From assembly GCF_002218065.1 (NCBI RefSeq), contig NZ_BDUB01000001.1:2823270-2887269 (forward strand): 64,000 bases of DNA. The letters are read 5' to 3'. The notes beneath the pieces were generated by a model. The model did not search any database. It was given only the letters and a program-made list of their open reading frames with translations, and was not told the DNA's origin. The position numbers and the translations under genes are program-made. Numbering within the stretch: the stretch's first letter is position 1; every line of letters starts with the position of its first letter. Of this stretch, positions 50,745-60,911 are shown piece after piece. The DNA comes from Nodularia sp. NIES-3585. Its GTDB lineage: Bacteria; Cyanobacteriota; Cyanobacteriia; Cyanobacteriales; Nostocaceae.

Positions 50745-53405
50745 TTAATCCAACTTACTCAAAATATGGCTAACATCAACAGCTAACTTTTTCCCTAACT
50801 TCAGCAATTGACGACATTGATTATTGTCTTCTTTATTGCTCAAACTAGTGATACACAATGGTAAAATCTGACTTTGCAGACAGCTAAAGTATAACTCTTG
50901 CGATTTATGTAAAGAAATACCAATATTCAGCTGATAGCTAACATCAATTAACCGTTCTAAACATTGAATTTCTATTGCAAAACTACCATTGGCATCATGT
51001 AACAATTGCCAAAGTAATCGCATGATTAATTGCTCTAATATCTGCTTACCTTCAGGGATATTTAAATGACAATGTAGATGTTTAGCTTCAGTAGCGATCG
51101 CTTCCAATTCTATAATGTGACTTAAACTCAATCCCGAATCAGTGATATCTTGCTCAAGCGATCGCAACGTCAGCATACAGCGCGATCCCAAAGCAATCTC
51201 CGCCGCTACCTGTAACTCCTGGGGAACCTCTAACTCATCCCGATGAAACGCCATCAGCACACCGTAATTATTCCGATAGACTTGGCTATAAAGTTGGTCT
51301 AAACGCGTCAGTGTTTCCTGACTAATTAGGCGCATAATCCGGTGACGTTCTTCAGCAAACAGATTCTGTAAGCTGAATGTTTCCTCTTTAAATAGCTGTG
51401 TCATCACCAAAATAGTTTGAGCCGCACTCGCTTGTTCTAAAGAACTAAACAGCTTTTCTTTCAACTTGCTGTAGTTACGCCGTCCGGTAAATAATTGAGT
51501 GCAGCAATGGAAATCCCAGCCGCCTAAATGCAGCACGGCAAATACTAAATTCTCACTTTCCCAGGTAATTTCTGACACTAGCTGTAAATGTCCGACCGCT
51601 AGCGTCAATGATCCCATGCGTTGCAGTTGGTAATCTATCTCATTGACGGTGTAACAATAAACTCGCTTTTGGTCTGGATGAGGATATTTAGCTTTTCCAG
51701 GATGAGGATTGGGCTTCTCTGTAGATTTGTGATTGCCAAACAGAGAAGTAATGGCATAATGAGCAGCTACTTGCTTTACACTAACTTGGGCAGTTTGCAC
51801 CAATTGGCGATAAACTTCCCCACCATGTTTGAAACTATCCACATTACTGGGGGCTAAAGACAGGCGTTTAAGGAAATTCTTTTCCAACTGCACACCAGCC
51901 ACATCTCCAGCCAATTCCAAAGCACGGGAAGCGTAACGGAGAATTTGTGTACCTTCTGGACGCGAAATTTCTTCAAAAAACCAGCCGCAACTGGTGAACA
52001 TCAGCAAAGCATGACGCTGCATTTCCAGCAAGCGCAAAGCGTCTACTTGTTCGGCTGCGGTGAGTTTGTGGGTTTGATGGCGAGACAGGAAGGAGTTAAC
52101 ATTAGCAGGAGAGCGATCGCGCAACACTTGAATATATTCGTCTCTTGCTAGCCAGGGATCATTAAATAACTGCCCAGCATTTTCCTCATACACCTCAACT
52201 AGCTGATCCCGCAGCCAATTTAAACTATCCCGCAGAGGTCGCCGCCATTTTTGATGCCAGACACCACCTTCACCACCACAACCACAGTCATCCTGCCATC
52301 TATCGACACCGTGGGCGCAACTCCAAGCTGTGGCGGGTTTAATTTCCGCTTCCCAAGTGGGAGTATTCAGACTGAGATAGTGAGCAAAGTTTGTCACTGT
52401 CCAACCGTGTTTAGGAAACTCGCCGATAAAAGCGTAGGCTAAAGTTTTCTCGGTTCCCTTCTTATGGTGTCCGAAGGTTTCCCCATCTGTAGCCACAGAA
52501 ATTAACTGTGCTGGACGGTGATCCCCACGTACCGCCGAACCGATGCGGCCAGCAAAGTGACTGGAATTATAAACCACATCACTAAAACCCATATCCCGTG
52601 AAATCGGACCATCGTAGAAGAAGATATCAATGTAAGGGCGGGTATCAGTGCCGCTACTACCTTGTAGATAACAGCGATAAGGACGGGTAGGATCAATCTG
52701 ACTACCGCCGACTTCTTGCCATTCTGGGTGAGGATCATCCTCAGTTGGTAGGGGACGGCAACGCTGCGCTTGAGATGGTGCCAGGATAATAAAGCGAATA
52801 CCTTCAGCCACCAAAGCTTCTAAAGTGGGGTAGTCCACACCCGTTTCCGCTAACCACATACCTTCGGGATCACGCCCAAACCGAGAGCGAAAATCTTCTT
52901 TCCCCCAGCGAATTTGGGTGTATTTATCCCGTTCATTAGCCAGAGGCATAATTATGTGATTGTATACCTGCGCGATCGCATTACCATGACCATGCAAGCG
53001 CTGACAACTCTTGATGTCTGCCTCCAAAATTCGCTGATACACCTCAAAATCGTAGCGTTCTAGCCACGACATCAGCGTAGGCCCCATATTAAAGCTGAAA
53101 TATTCGTAATTATTCACAATCTCTACAACTTCACCCTGGTCATTGCAGACCCTGGCAAAAGCATTGGGGCGATAGCATTCCCAGTGAATGCGTTCATTCC
53201 AATCATGGAAAGGTGCAGCACTGGGTTGGCGTTCAATCGCGTCTAAATAAGGATTTTCCCGTGGTGGCTGGTAAAAATGACCATGCACCGTCACATAAAC
53301 ACCAGTCGCTTGTTTCAGGGGATCAGTCTGGTGAGTATCGTGGGGAGTTGAATGTGATGTAAAACTTACGCCAGGGCTAACTGGCCTTTCAGCAGCAGAA
53401 GTCAT
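50745..53405 (-). CDS. GH57-type glycoside hydrolase with DUF3536
   Basis: An 886-residue protein. The N-terminal half has the GH57 opening VTVHGHFYQPPRENPYLD (about residues 38-55), NIVNNYEYFSFNMGPTL-like and GMWLAETGVDYPTLEAL (catalytic nucleophile region by position), and a downstream VATDGETFGHHKKGTE. The C-terminal half matches DUF3536 of long cyanobacterial GH57 proteins. Probable alpha-glucan-active enzyme in the cytoplasm; the exact substrate is unknown. The conserved start region agrees with 53405. Confidence 0.85.
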   Translation of the reverse strand: MTSAAERPVSPGVSFTSHSTPHDTHQTDPLKQATGVYVTVHGHFYQPPRENPYLDAIERQPSAAPFHDWNERIHWECYRPNAFARVCNDQGEVVEIVNNYEYFSFNMGPTLMSWLERYDFEVYQRILEADIKSCQRLHGHGNAIAQVYNHIIMPLANERDKYTQIRWGKEDFRSRFGRDPEGMWLAETGVDYPTLEALVAEGIRFIILAPSQAQRCRPLPTEDDPHPEWQEVGGSQIDPTRPYRCYLQGSSGTDTRPYIDIFFYDGPISRDMGFSDVVYNSSHFAGRIGSAVRGDHRPAQLISVATDGETFGHHKKGTEKTLAYAFIGEFPKHGWTVTNFAHYLSLNTPTWEAEIKPATAWSCAHGVDRWQDDCGCGGEGGVWHQKWRRPLRDSLNWLRDQLVEVYEENAGQLFNDPWLARDEYIQVLRDRSPANVNSFLSRHQTHKLTAAEQVDALRLLEMQRHALLMFTSCGWFFEEISRPEGTQILRYASRALELAGDVAGVQLEKNFLKRLSLAPSNVDSFKHGGEVYRQLVQTAQVSVKQVAAHYAITSLFGNHKSTEKPNPHPGKAKYPHPDQKRVYCYTVNEIDYQLQRMGSLTLAVGHLQLVSEITWESENLVFAVLHLGGWDFHCCTQLFTGRRNYSKLKEKLFSSLEQASAAQTILVMTQLFKEETFSLQNLFAEERHRIMRLISQETLTRLDQLYSQVYRNNYGVLMAFHRDELEVPQELQVAAEIALGSRCMLTLRSLEQDITDSGLSLSHIIELEAIATEAKHLHCHLNIPEGKQILEQLIMRLLWQLLHDANGSFAIEIQCLERLIDVSYQLNIGISLHKSQELYFSCLQSQILPLCITSLSNKEDNNQCRQLLKLGKKLAVDVSHILSKLD

Positions 53406-54033
53406 GTATATTTATCCAAATAAAAAACTTACATTTGCGCCGAAAAGTTGGATTTAAACCTTTATACAGAGGTTTGAATACAAAATCCGGTATATAGCAA
53501 AACTATGGGTAGAAAATACAGTTAAATTTCCCAAAAAACTATTTGACTAGAGCCGGAAATCTGCGTTATCGCACAGCCATTAGAGGTTTTGATGAGTAGC
53601 GTCAGTCCAACAATTTTAGATTTTGGATTTTAGATTTTAGATTGACTGCACCCATAAAGGGATGCAGCTTGGGGATTTTGGCTTGACGATTTTAGATTTG
53701 TTCCACCCACCAGGGGTGGGGCTTGTACCAAAAATCATCCAAAATCCAAAATTTAAAATCTAAAATTCAGAGGGTCAAATATGTCAGGGTCTTTTTATCT
53801 ATTAAACCCCATATTTCGCGGAAAATGCTAGCTCGAATTGATATTTTTGCTACGAAAGTTTGCTAAAAAGCCATAAATTGCAATTTTATTTTACATATTT
53901 GCCAGTATCGAGACAGCACAATCTCTCAACAAATCGCAGACACTTAAGAGTATCCTAGTATCTGGTGTAAACTCTTGCGAATAGTCAACAACATCTGTCA
54001 TCTGTGCATAATACTCTCATCTTAAGGTAGCAA
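53406..54033. repeat. Spacer with a long inverted repeat
   Basis: Within this 628-base gene-free stretch, 53608-53769 is a repeat unit: the left arm CAATTTTAGATTTTGGATTT and the right arm AAATCTAAAATTC (about 53755-53767) are complementary around a loop containing GGGATGCAGCTTGGGG and CCCACCAGGGGTGGGGC hairpins. It is related to 40646-40735. The rest is A+T-rich and probably holds the divergent promoters of the GH57 and antiporter genes. Confidence 0.6.
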
Positions 54034-55125
54034 ATGTCAGTTAAAAACACACTTTTCCTGGTTTTATTACTGTTTATTCCAGTTTCCCTAGCCGCCCACT
54101 TTCTGGAGTGGGGAGAGTTGATAGTTTTCATCACAGCTGGTTTAGCAATTCTGCCCTTAGCAGCCTGGATGGGTACAGCTACAGAAGAAATAGCTGTCGT
54201 AGTTGGCCCGTCATTGGGAGGATTACTCAACGCCACTTTTGGCAATGCCACAGAACTGATTATAGCTTTAGTTGCCCTGAATGCAGGCTTAGTGGATGTA
54301 GTCAAAGCCAGTATTACAGGTTCGATTATCAGCAACTTACTCCTGGTGATGGGTTTTTCCATGTTTTTGGGTGGACTGCGTTACAAGGAACAAACTTTTC
54401 AATCGGTTGTGGCGCGGATGAATGCTTCGTCTATGAATTTGGCGGTAATTGCGATTTTGTTGCCAACGGCGATGAATTACACTTCGGTAGGAATTAGCGA
54501 AAAAGTTGTACAAAATCTTTCTCTTGCAGTTGCAGTTGTGTTGATTCTGGTTTACGGACTGACGCTGCTATTTTCGATGAAAACTCACGCCTATTTATAT
54601 GATGTGGGTGTTGCAGAGGTCGAAGATGAAGAGACACCTCATACTCAACCCAATATGTGGCTATGGAGTGGTGTCCTGCTAGTATGTACTCTTTTGGTGG
54701 CACTGGAATCAGAAATGTTGGTAGGTTCTTTGGAAGTAGCCACATCTCAACTAGGTTTGACATCACTGTTTACAGGGGTGATTTTGGTTCCCATAGTTGG
54801 TAATGCGGCTGAACACGCTACCGCAGTTACTGTGGCCATGAAGAATAAAATGGATCTCTCTATCTCGGTAGCTGTGGGATCAAGTATGCAGATTGCCCTA
54901 TTTGTTGCGCCAGTTTTAGTAATAGCTGGGTGGATACTTGATAAACCGATGGATTTGGATTTCAACCCCTTTGAATTAGTAGCTGTGGCGGTGTCAGTTT
55001 TAATTGCTAATAGTATTAGTTCTGATGGTGAATCTAATTGGTTAGAAGGGGTGTTACTATTAGCTGCTTATACAGTTTTGGGGTTCGCTTTCTACTTCCA
55101 TCCTGTAATTGATGGTATTGGCTAG
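54034..55125 (+). CDS. cax: Calcium/proton exchanger (CAX family)
   Basis: A 363-residue membrane antiporter that exports Ca2+ in exchange for H+. About eleven hydrophobic helices are visible, with the two alpha repeats: GPSLGGLLNATFGNATELIIALVAL (about residues 60-85) and VPIVGNAAEHATAVTVAMKNKMDLSISVAVGSS (about 250-285), each with the conserved GNAxE acidic residue. An acidic loop (DVGVAEVEDEETPH, about 190-203) separates the halves. Length is standard. Confidence 0.93.
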   Translation: MSVKNTLFLVLLLFIPVSLAAHFLEWGELIVFITAGLAILPLAAWMGTATEEIAVVVGPSLGGLLNATFGNATELIIALVALNAGLVDVVKASITGSIISNLLLVMGFSMFLGGLRYKEQTFQSVVARMNASSMNLAVIAILLPTAMNYTSVGISEKVVQNLSLAVAVVLILVYGLTLLFSMKTHAYLYDVGVAEVEDEETPHTQPNMWLWSGVLLVCTLLVALESEMLVGSLEVATSQLGLTSLFTGVILVPIVGNAAEHATAVTVAMKNKMDLSISVAVGSSMQIALFVAPVLVIAGWILDKPMDLDFNPFELVAVAVSVLIANSISSDGESNWLEGVLLLAAYTVLGFAFYFHPVIDGIG

Positions 55126-55755
55126 TATTTGACTCATCTCACCCCGGTTTTTCATAGCAAAACTTGTCCTTTTCCTGACCAAGGCTACGGTGTATACACA
55201 AGTCGAAGTAAACTACTAGGCTCGTGTGTACACGGTAGCCTTACCAAGGAGAGGGACATATTTCTCTAACTTGTTAGTCAAAAATTTTTATGTCTGGAAT
55301 AGGAATGAGACGGTTATTTTTCGTACTTAGCTGGAATTGCTAAAATAATATTTTTTTTAAAATCCCTTGATTGGGGTTACAAATTGTACAAACCATCATG
55401 AGATTTATAATCTCTATAACTGCTTATTAGTCAATAATTGGTCGATTTTATTCCTGACTAAATTATTTTATGAATATATTTATTTACCGCGATTAATTAC
55501 TGAGAAAGGTGATGAGACTTTGGGAGGAAGAAAACAAATACTAGGTTACTGTACATTTAACTAGCTTCAATTATAAATATAGCAGTTCTTCTTTGAGTAG
55601 ATGTAAGAATAATTAATTAACCACTGCAATATGGGATTGTTGATAAATAACATTTACAAATAAAAATACGATTTTTGAGATTTTTTTGGATAAAGCATTC
55701 AATACTCATAACACGTTGGTTTATCAAATTAGAGATTTTGTTGTTAAGAAAATAA
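55126..55755. other. Spacer with an imperfect palindrome
   Basis: A 630-base stretch with no convincing gene. AAGGCTACGGTGTATACACA (55181-55200) pairs with TGTGTACACGGTAGCCTT (55225-55242), a typical long cyanobacterial palindrome that could end the antiporter transcript. From about 55300 on, the sequence is A+T-rich. A small frame at 55367-55564 has no support. Confidence 0.5.
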
Positions 55756-56325
55756 ATGGCGATGAGCGAAATTGGCCTGCTGATGTCGGGTATATTAACT
55801 GCAAAACAATTGTCTTTGAGTATTAAATTACCGAAGCAGCAACAATTGGAAAGGGAAAATAGCTCGGAAAAGTTAACACAAAGTAATTCAACTAAATTAG
55901 TTCCCAATTCTGAAATCACACCACCTGAATTTAGCCAAACAGATGAAATTTCTCTAGGGACTTCATCTGCATCCCAATTAGCTAAAGAAAAACTCTTTGA
56001 GAAAATTACAAAAAAGCATCTGTCTCCAAGTTTGTTAATTCTCGCTAAGAATAACTATGCCCCAGCTATAAAAGATAATAGTATTGATATAAACGCGCGA
56101 TCGCCAATATTTACCGGACCAGCTTTACCAATTCTGCGTTTTGGTAATTCCGGTACTTCTGTGAGAATTTTACAAAGGTTGTTAGTTGCTAACGGCTATG
56201 CTATTCGAGTTGATGGGGCTTTTGGTCCACTGACTGAAACCGCTGTCAAAGCCTTTCAAAATCAGCGTAGTGTGGGGGTAGATGGAGTAGTTGGTCCTGT
56301 GACTTGGCAACATTTAAGTATCTAG
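55756..56325 (+). CDS. Peptidoglycan-binding (PG_binding_1) protein
   Basis: A 189-residue protein. Residues about 125-187 form one peptidoglycan-binding repeat: LRFGNSGTSVRILQRLLVANGY, then VDGAFGPLTETAVKAFQNQR and VDGVVGPVTWQHL. The N-terminal 120 residues are low-complexity and lack a catalytic domain; a weak hydrophobic start (MSEIGLLMSGILTAKQL) is not a good signal peptide. Its target is presumably the cell wall. The 56326-56526 gap holds C-rich/G-rich arms (AATCCCCCCGCAACGGGGGG) that form a hairpin. Confidence 0.85.
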   Translation: MAMSEIGLLMSGILTAKQLSLSIKLPKQQQLERENSSEKLTQSNSTKLVPNSEITPPEFSQTDEISLGTSSASQLAKEKLFEKITKKHLSPSLLILAKNNYAPAIKDNSIDINARSPIFTGPALPILRFGNSGTSVRILQRLLVANGYAIRVDGAFGPLTETAVKAFQNQRSVGVDGVVGPVTWQHLSI

Positions 56326-56526
56326 TCAGTCGTTAGTGTGGAAATTAATAACTAACAACTGACTAATTACTGCGGTTTCCAATTATATAAGGTACATCTT
56401 AGCCCCCTCATCGCACCCCCCTCAATCCCCCCGCAACGGGGGGAAGAAAAGGATAAACCTTTGATATGGGAGGGGGTTGGGGGTGGGGTTCTTGTACCTC
56501 ATAACACCGAAAAGTGCTGTATCTTT

Positions 56527-58947
56527 CTAACGATGCTGATGCTGTTCTAATAATTCTTTGGCTTTGGGTTTGTAAATTAGATAGAACAAAGCTTCAAGAT
56601 AGCGCAACAAGTCTTCGCGATTTTCCTTGGAGGTAAAGTTCCAAAAGCCATAAATCCGTGCTAAGGATAACAGCTTGGTGGTGTGAATTTTCCAAGTATA
56701 TGTACTCAATACTCGGTTAATTCCTTCCTGAGAAACTGCATCCCAATATTGAGGACTTTGATCACATTTGCTCACAAATTCTAAGATTTTCTCGGCGGTT
56801 TCTTCTAAGTTGGTGGGGTTAATGTAAAAGCCATTTACCTTATCTTGGATAATTTCTAGTGGTCCACCAAATTGGGTTGCAAAGGTTGGTAGTCCTGAAA
56901 CCATAGATTCCAAGATTGTCAAACCAAAGGCTTCAAATAAAGCTGGTTGGACAAAGATACCTTTACGGTCGGCTATGACTCGGTAAATTTCACCAGAGTC
57001 AGATTTGGTTAGGCGGACACCTAACCAACGAATCTTACCGTAGAGGTTGTACTCTTCAATGATGTGATAGAGTTTGATAATTTCGTCGCGTTCTTCGTTG
57101 TCGCCTGAGTCTTCTACACGCAACTTACCCGCTACTAAAATTAAGTTGCAATGCTCCTGTAATTCTGGACTTTTACCATAGCATTCTGCTAAACCTGTGA
57201 GGTTTTTAATCCTGTCAAGACGGGCTACGGAAAACAGGGGACGCTTTGTGGGATCATCGAGTTTACCAAAGATTTGGTTGGGATCTTCTAAAGTAAAGAG
57301 GATATCAGCAAGGCGATCGCTATCAGCTTCTACTCGGTCTTCTTTACGTGTATAAGGGAAGTAGTAACTCTCGTTAACTCCAGGAGGTACAACGTTAAAC
57401 TTAGGACTAAATAATTCAATCCCGTTAACTACGTGGTATAACTCCGGCATGGTGAAGCATTTGTAAGATTCATACTGTCCCACACTATCGGGTGTGCCGA
57501 CAATTTCTTGATAGGTACTGCTAACCACGAAGTTTGCCGCATTCATTGCAATCAAATCGGCGGTAAATTGCAAGGAGAAATGATATTTATCTTCTAAGTC
57601 TTCCCAATAAAGGTTACTAAACAGGTATTTTGATTTTTCCAAAGCGTGGGCGATGTTGCACTGAGTCACATCCATCCGCCGTGCTAAGAGAAATGCTACC
57701 AAGTTACCGTCAGAGTAGTTACCCACAATTAAGTCGGGATTACCTTGAAATTCTGCGAGAAGTTCTTTTTCGGAATCAATAGCAAAAGTTTCGAGATAAG
57801 GCCAAAATTCAAATCGGGAAATCCAGTTTTGCGTCATGTTGGGATTAAATTCCCGCAGAGGTACACGCAAAATCCAAGCGTTTTCTGTACCGTGAACTTT
57901 TTCTAGCCGTTGATTACACAGTGTACCGTCACTATTGGGAATCAAACGGGTGAGAATAATTACTTTTGGCTCGACATTTAGCCCATCTAAACCTGCTAAC
58001 TCTGCATCTTCTTGGAGTTGTTTTTCCAGATTCTTAGCTTGGTCGAGGACATAAACCACTTGTCCGCCAGTATCAGGACGACCCAAAACCCCTTCCTGAC
58101 CAAACCAACCGTGCGCCGATACCAGGACGATTCTAAAAATCATCGGGATGCGAGAGATAAAGGATTCGATGGTTTGGGGGTCAGGAGAATCAATCAATTC
58201 ATCTAAAATATCAAGGGTGTCACGTACCCGTGAAGCTGTGTTACCCCAACCCGGTTCAAAACCGATCATTTGCAATTCAAAGCGGAATTGTTCGTAGGGT
58301 TCATCTTTGGGGCGATCGCTGACAAAGGTGATCGCTTTCTTAATTTGGGTGGAAAGTTGTTGCTGAGTCTTAATCCGATCATTGATCAGCAGTTGTACAC
58401 CGTTGTATTGGTGGAGACGCAAGAAATTTAATAAGCTGTCCAGCAACTGTTTCGAGTCTTGGAAGATTTTGCTGGACAGATAGCGGTTGAGGAATTGCAC
58501 CCCCTTACCAATGTTTTTTGGGTCGCGGATGATGGGGGTGTAATCATAAAAGGGGCCAAAATCCAGTTCCAGCAAATCGCCTTCTTGGGGATTATATTTA
58601 TCCACGAAGCGATCGCGTAGATCCAGCAGTTCCTGTACTGACATCGGCTCAACATTCAAATCATCTGTGAGTCGATAAACTTCTTGACTAGCAATTTTGG
58701 GACGAATGATAAAACAGAAGCTTGAATCCTCTTGAATAATTTCCTGAGTGTAGTAAATTAGTTTGCCTAAGCGGGAAGAAGCAGCAGAAGTTTCTGACTT
58801 CTCCGACTTGGAACAATAATCAATAAATACATTCAGGATGTCGTTACGCAGCAAGTAATTTTTTTCTTCCTGGCGTAACTGACTCACAAAGGAACGCAAA
58901 TCGCTTTTTTCTTCGCTATCCAGGATTGCTTGGATCAATTCAGACAT
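56527..58947 (-). CDS. susA: Sucrose synthase
   Basis: An 806-residue GT-B enzyme that reversibly splits sucrose with UDP or ADP to give NDP-glucose and fructose; in heterocystous cyanobacteria it links sucrose to polysaccharide and nitrogen fixation (established for Anabaena). The start at 58947 (MSELIQAILDSEEKSDLRSF) gives the length of the known enzymes and has AGGGG upstream; a longer open frame exists but lacks support. Visible: FRIVLVSAHGWFGQEGVLGRP with DTGGQVVYVLDQ; PPGVNESYYFPY; SVARLDRIKNLTGL; and FEAFGLTILESMVSGLPTFA, the E-x7-E motif. Confidence 0.96.
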   Translation of the reverse strand: MSELIQAILDSEEKSDLRSFVSQLRQEEKNYLLRNDILNVFIDYCSKSEKSETSAASSRLGKLIYYTQEIIQEDSSFCFIIRPKIASQEVYRLTDDLNVEPMSVQELLDLRDRFVDKYNPQEGDLLELDFGPFYDYTPIIRDPKNIGKGVQFLNRYLSSKIFQDSKQLLDSLLNFLRLHQYNGVQLLINDRIKTQQQLSTQIKKAITFVSDRPKDEPYEQFRFELQMIGFEPGWGNTASRVRDTLDILDELIDSPDPQTIESFISRIPMIFRIVLVSAHGWFGQEGVLGRPDTGGQVVYVLDQAKNLEKQLQEDAELAGLDGLNVEPKVIILTRLIPNSDGTLCNQRLEKVHGTENAWILRVPLREFNPNMTQNWISRFEFWPYLETFAIDSEKELLAEFQGNPDLIVGNYSDGNLVAFLLARRMDVTQCNIAHALEKSKYLFSNLYWEDLEDKYHFSLQFTADLIAMNAANFVVSSTYQEIVGTPDSVGQYESYKCFTMPELYHVVNGIELFSPKFNVVPPGVNESYYFPYTRKEDRVEADSDRLADILFTLEDPNQIFGKLDDPTKRPLFSVARLDRIKNLTGLAECYGKSPELQEHCNLILVAGKLRVEDSGDNEERDEIIKLYHIIEEYNLYGKIRWLGVRLTKSDSGEIYRVIADRKGIFVQPALFEAFGLTILESMVSGLPTFATQFGGPLEIIQDKVNGFYINPTNLEETAEKILEFVSKCDQSPQYWDAVSQEGINRVLSTYTWKIHTTKLLSLARIYGFWNFTSKENREDLLRYLEALFYLIYKPKAKELLEQHQHR

Positions 58948-59328
58948 GGTAACCCCTAACGTTGATTTTTCGTTTTTGACTTGTAGGACAGAGCTAACAC
59001 CTCCCCCTTGAGTCTGATCACAGATAAACACAAATAAACACAGACGAAGTCTCTCTCTGTGTTCCTTAGCTCATCGATGAGCAGGCATCTTCATTCGTGT
59101 TTCTCCTTACTCAGAATATATGCTACTCAGTATTTTTGCACTCTAACTCAGGACGGACAATTTCTAATCCGGCCTATTTTATGTCATGATTCTCACACAA
59201 ACTCTGAGATATTGTAAATTTTAGACAAAATATTTTTTGGTGATTAATTTTAAAATTAATCATCCTTCCCATTTTTAGAAAAAACTCTCTCTAAATACAG
59301 AGTGCATATCTCTATTAAGTTAAAATAG

Positions 59329-59402
59329 GGCGAACGATGGGAATTGAACCCACGAATGGTGGTACCACAAACCACTGCCTTAACCACTTGGCTACGCTCG
59401 CC
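59329..59402 (-). tRNA. trnH: tRNA-His (GUG anticodon)
   Basis: On the minus strand the 8-bp acceptor GGCGAGCG/CGTTCGCC includes the extra G at position -1 paired with C73, as is specific for tRNA-His. The anticodon loop is TTGTGGT in the stem GTGGT/ACCAC, anticodon GTG. The T-arm is GTGGGTTCAATTCCCAT. No CCA is encoded. The surrounding spacer (58948-59526) shows no other feature. Confidence 0.96.
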
Positions 59403-59526
59403 ATTCGATATTCCTGATTATAGCACCTTTATTGGGAAATAATCAAGATTTTTTTTTCAAGGAACGGATTTTGTTAATTTCGAGTCTTGAGACTCCAATA
59501 ACTGTAGACAATCAAAGCAAGAACAA

Positions 59527-59907
59527 ATGAAAGCACTTACTATCATAGCCTGTTCGGGAGCAGTAGGACTAGCAGCCCTGGGGGTGGCAATGGCCACAAC
59601 AAATCCTTCTCAACCTGAATACGAAGAGTATGCAGCCCAACGGCTCACAGAGTATCTAAAAACGGATATTTGCCAAAAAACCACAAATTTCCTCGAAAAT
59701 TTAATTAAGTCTCAATGCGAAACTCTGGTAGATCAAGCAACTCCCCAAATGCGGGAAATCCTGGGAAGAAGTACAGAACAGCAAAATTTCGTGATTTTCA
59801 GTATTTACAGGACAAATTTAAATCTCAGTTCCTTGATACCTATTTACAAATTTGAAACGGTGGGAGCATTTAATAACTTTTATACTTATACCGCCGAGCA
59901 GCAATAA
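59527..59907 (+). CDS. DUF4359 protein
   Basis: A 126-residue protein with an N-terminal hydrophobic segment (MKALTIIACSGAVGLAALGVAMA, signal peptide or anchor). A mature part with four cysteines (ICQ, QCET) fits the cyanobacterial DUF4359 family (LTEYLKTDICQKTTNFLE, NFVIFSIYRTNL). Probably periplasmic or membrane-anchored. Function unknown. Confidence 0.75.
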   Translation: MKALTIIACSGAVGLAALGVAMATTNPSQPEYEEYAAQRLTEYLKTDICQKTTNFLENLIKSQCETLVDQATPQMREILGRSTEQQNFVIFSIYRTNLNLSSLIPIYKFETVGAFNNFYTYTAEQQ

Positions 59908-60203
59908 GCCAAAAAGTGAAAATACTAATCAGTAAGCCAATCACAGCCTCACGTTGTCATGAAATTCTGTGCCAACATTGGCTGTCTGTATTTGCATAAC
60001 CCTGACACGGCTTAAGTTTGTACCAAATATGCTGAAAAACTCTTGCTCCAAGTGATGCGGTCTATTGAACAGGGTGGCTTTGGCAAATGAACACCTTCGC
60101 TGCAAACTCAGGTGTGCCATCAATCTGCTGATCAAGTTTTGCCAGATATTCAGTTTAGCAATTTGCTACCCTAAAAATAGCGACTCAGAGTGAAACTTTT
60201 GCC

Positions 60204-60911
60204 ATGACATCTGCGTATTTACTGGTATCCCACGGCAGTCGTGACCCCCGCCCAGAAGTTGCTATGCAGCAATTAGCAGGGTTAGTATCTGACCAACTGG
60301 GTAATATTAAATATCCTGTAGGTATAGCTGCTTTGGAATTACAGCCTCAGCCTTTACATCAGCAAATTCAACAATTTGTCACTTTACTTGACGGGGTTAA
60401 TTGTTTGCAGGTTGTGCCGCTATTTCTGCTACTGGGTAACCATGTAATGACGGATATTCCTGATGAAATTGCTTTGGCAAAACAGGCTCTTGGTGAAGAT
60501 ATGATCATTCATCTGCAACCACATCTAGGTAGTCACCCTGATTTAGTAAAATTACTGTCTCAGGAAATGGCGACGATGAAAGCCGAAACCACAATTTTGT
60601 TAGCTCACGGTAGCCGTCGTCCTGGTTCCCTAGAACCAATAGAAACCATAGCTGCAAAGTTGGGCGCTGTAACTGCTTATTGGGCTGTAGCTCCTAGTTT
60701 AGAATCACGAATACAAGATTTGGTAGCTGCGGGAAAGAGGGAAATTACAATTTTGCCGTACTTTTTATTTACAGGTGGGATTACTGATGCGATCGCTCAG
60801 TCCATAGAAAAGCTAAAATTACAATTTCCTGCTGTCACTTTCCAACTGGCTGCGCCTTTGGGAGCAAGTGCAGAATTAGCTGAGATAATTGGGGATTTAA
60901 TAGATACATGA
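60204..60911 (+). CDS. Sirohydrochlorin chelatase (SirB/CbiX-like)
   Basis: A 235-residue class II chelatase that inserts iron (or cobalt) into sirohydrochlorin. Two half-repeats are visible: YLLVSHGSRDPRPEVAMQQL at the N-terminus, with the metal-binding His, and ILLAHGSRRPGSLEPIETIA in the second half. VVPLFLLLGNHVMTDIPDEI is the second His region. It overlaps the following SUMT gene by four bases (ATGA), so the two are co-translated; together they make siroheme for nitrite and sulfite reductases. Confidence 0.9.
   Translation: MTSAYLLVSHGSRDPRPEVAMQQLAGLVSDQLGNIKYPVGIAALELQPQPLHQQIQQFVTLLDGVNCLQVVPLFLLLGNHVMTDIPDEIALAKQALGEDMIIHLQPHLGSHPDLVKLLSQEMATMKAETTILLAHGSRRPGSLEPIETIAAKLGAVTAYWAVAPSLESRIQDLVAAGKREITILPYFLFTGGITDAIAQSIEKLKLQFPAVTFQLAAPLGASAELAEIIGDLIDT

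Noticed and set aside
55367-55564. 65-codon frame after the antiporter gene
   Set aside because: A+T-rich, no ribosome site, no recognisable motif.
59941-60135. 64-codon minus-strand frame, and a plus-strand frame KYAEKLLLQVMRSIEQGGFG nearby
   Set aside because: Both are short, neither has a ribosome site, and I recognise no family; they may be decayed sequence.
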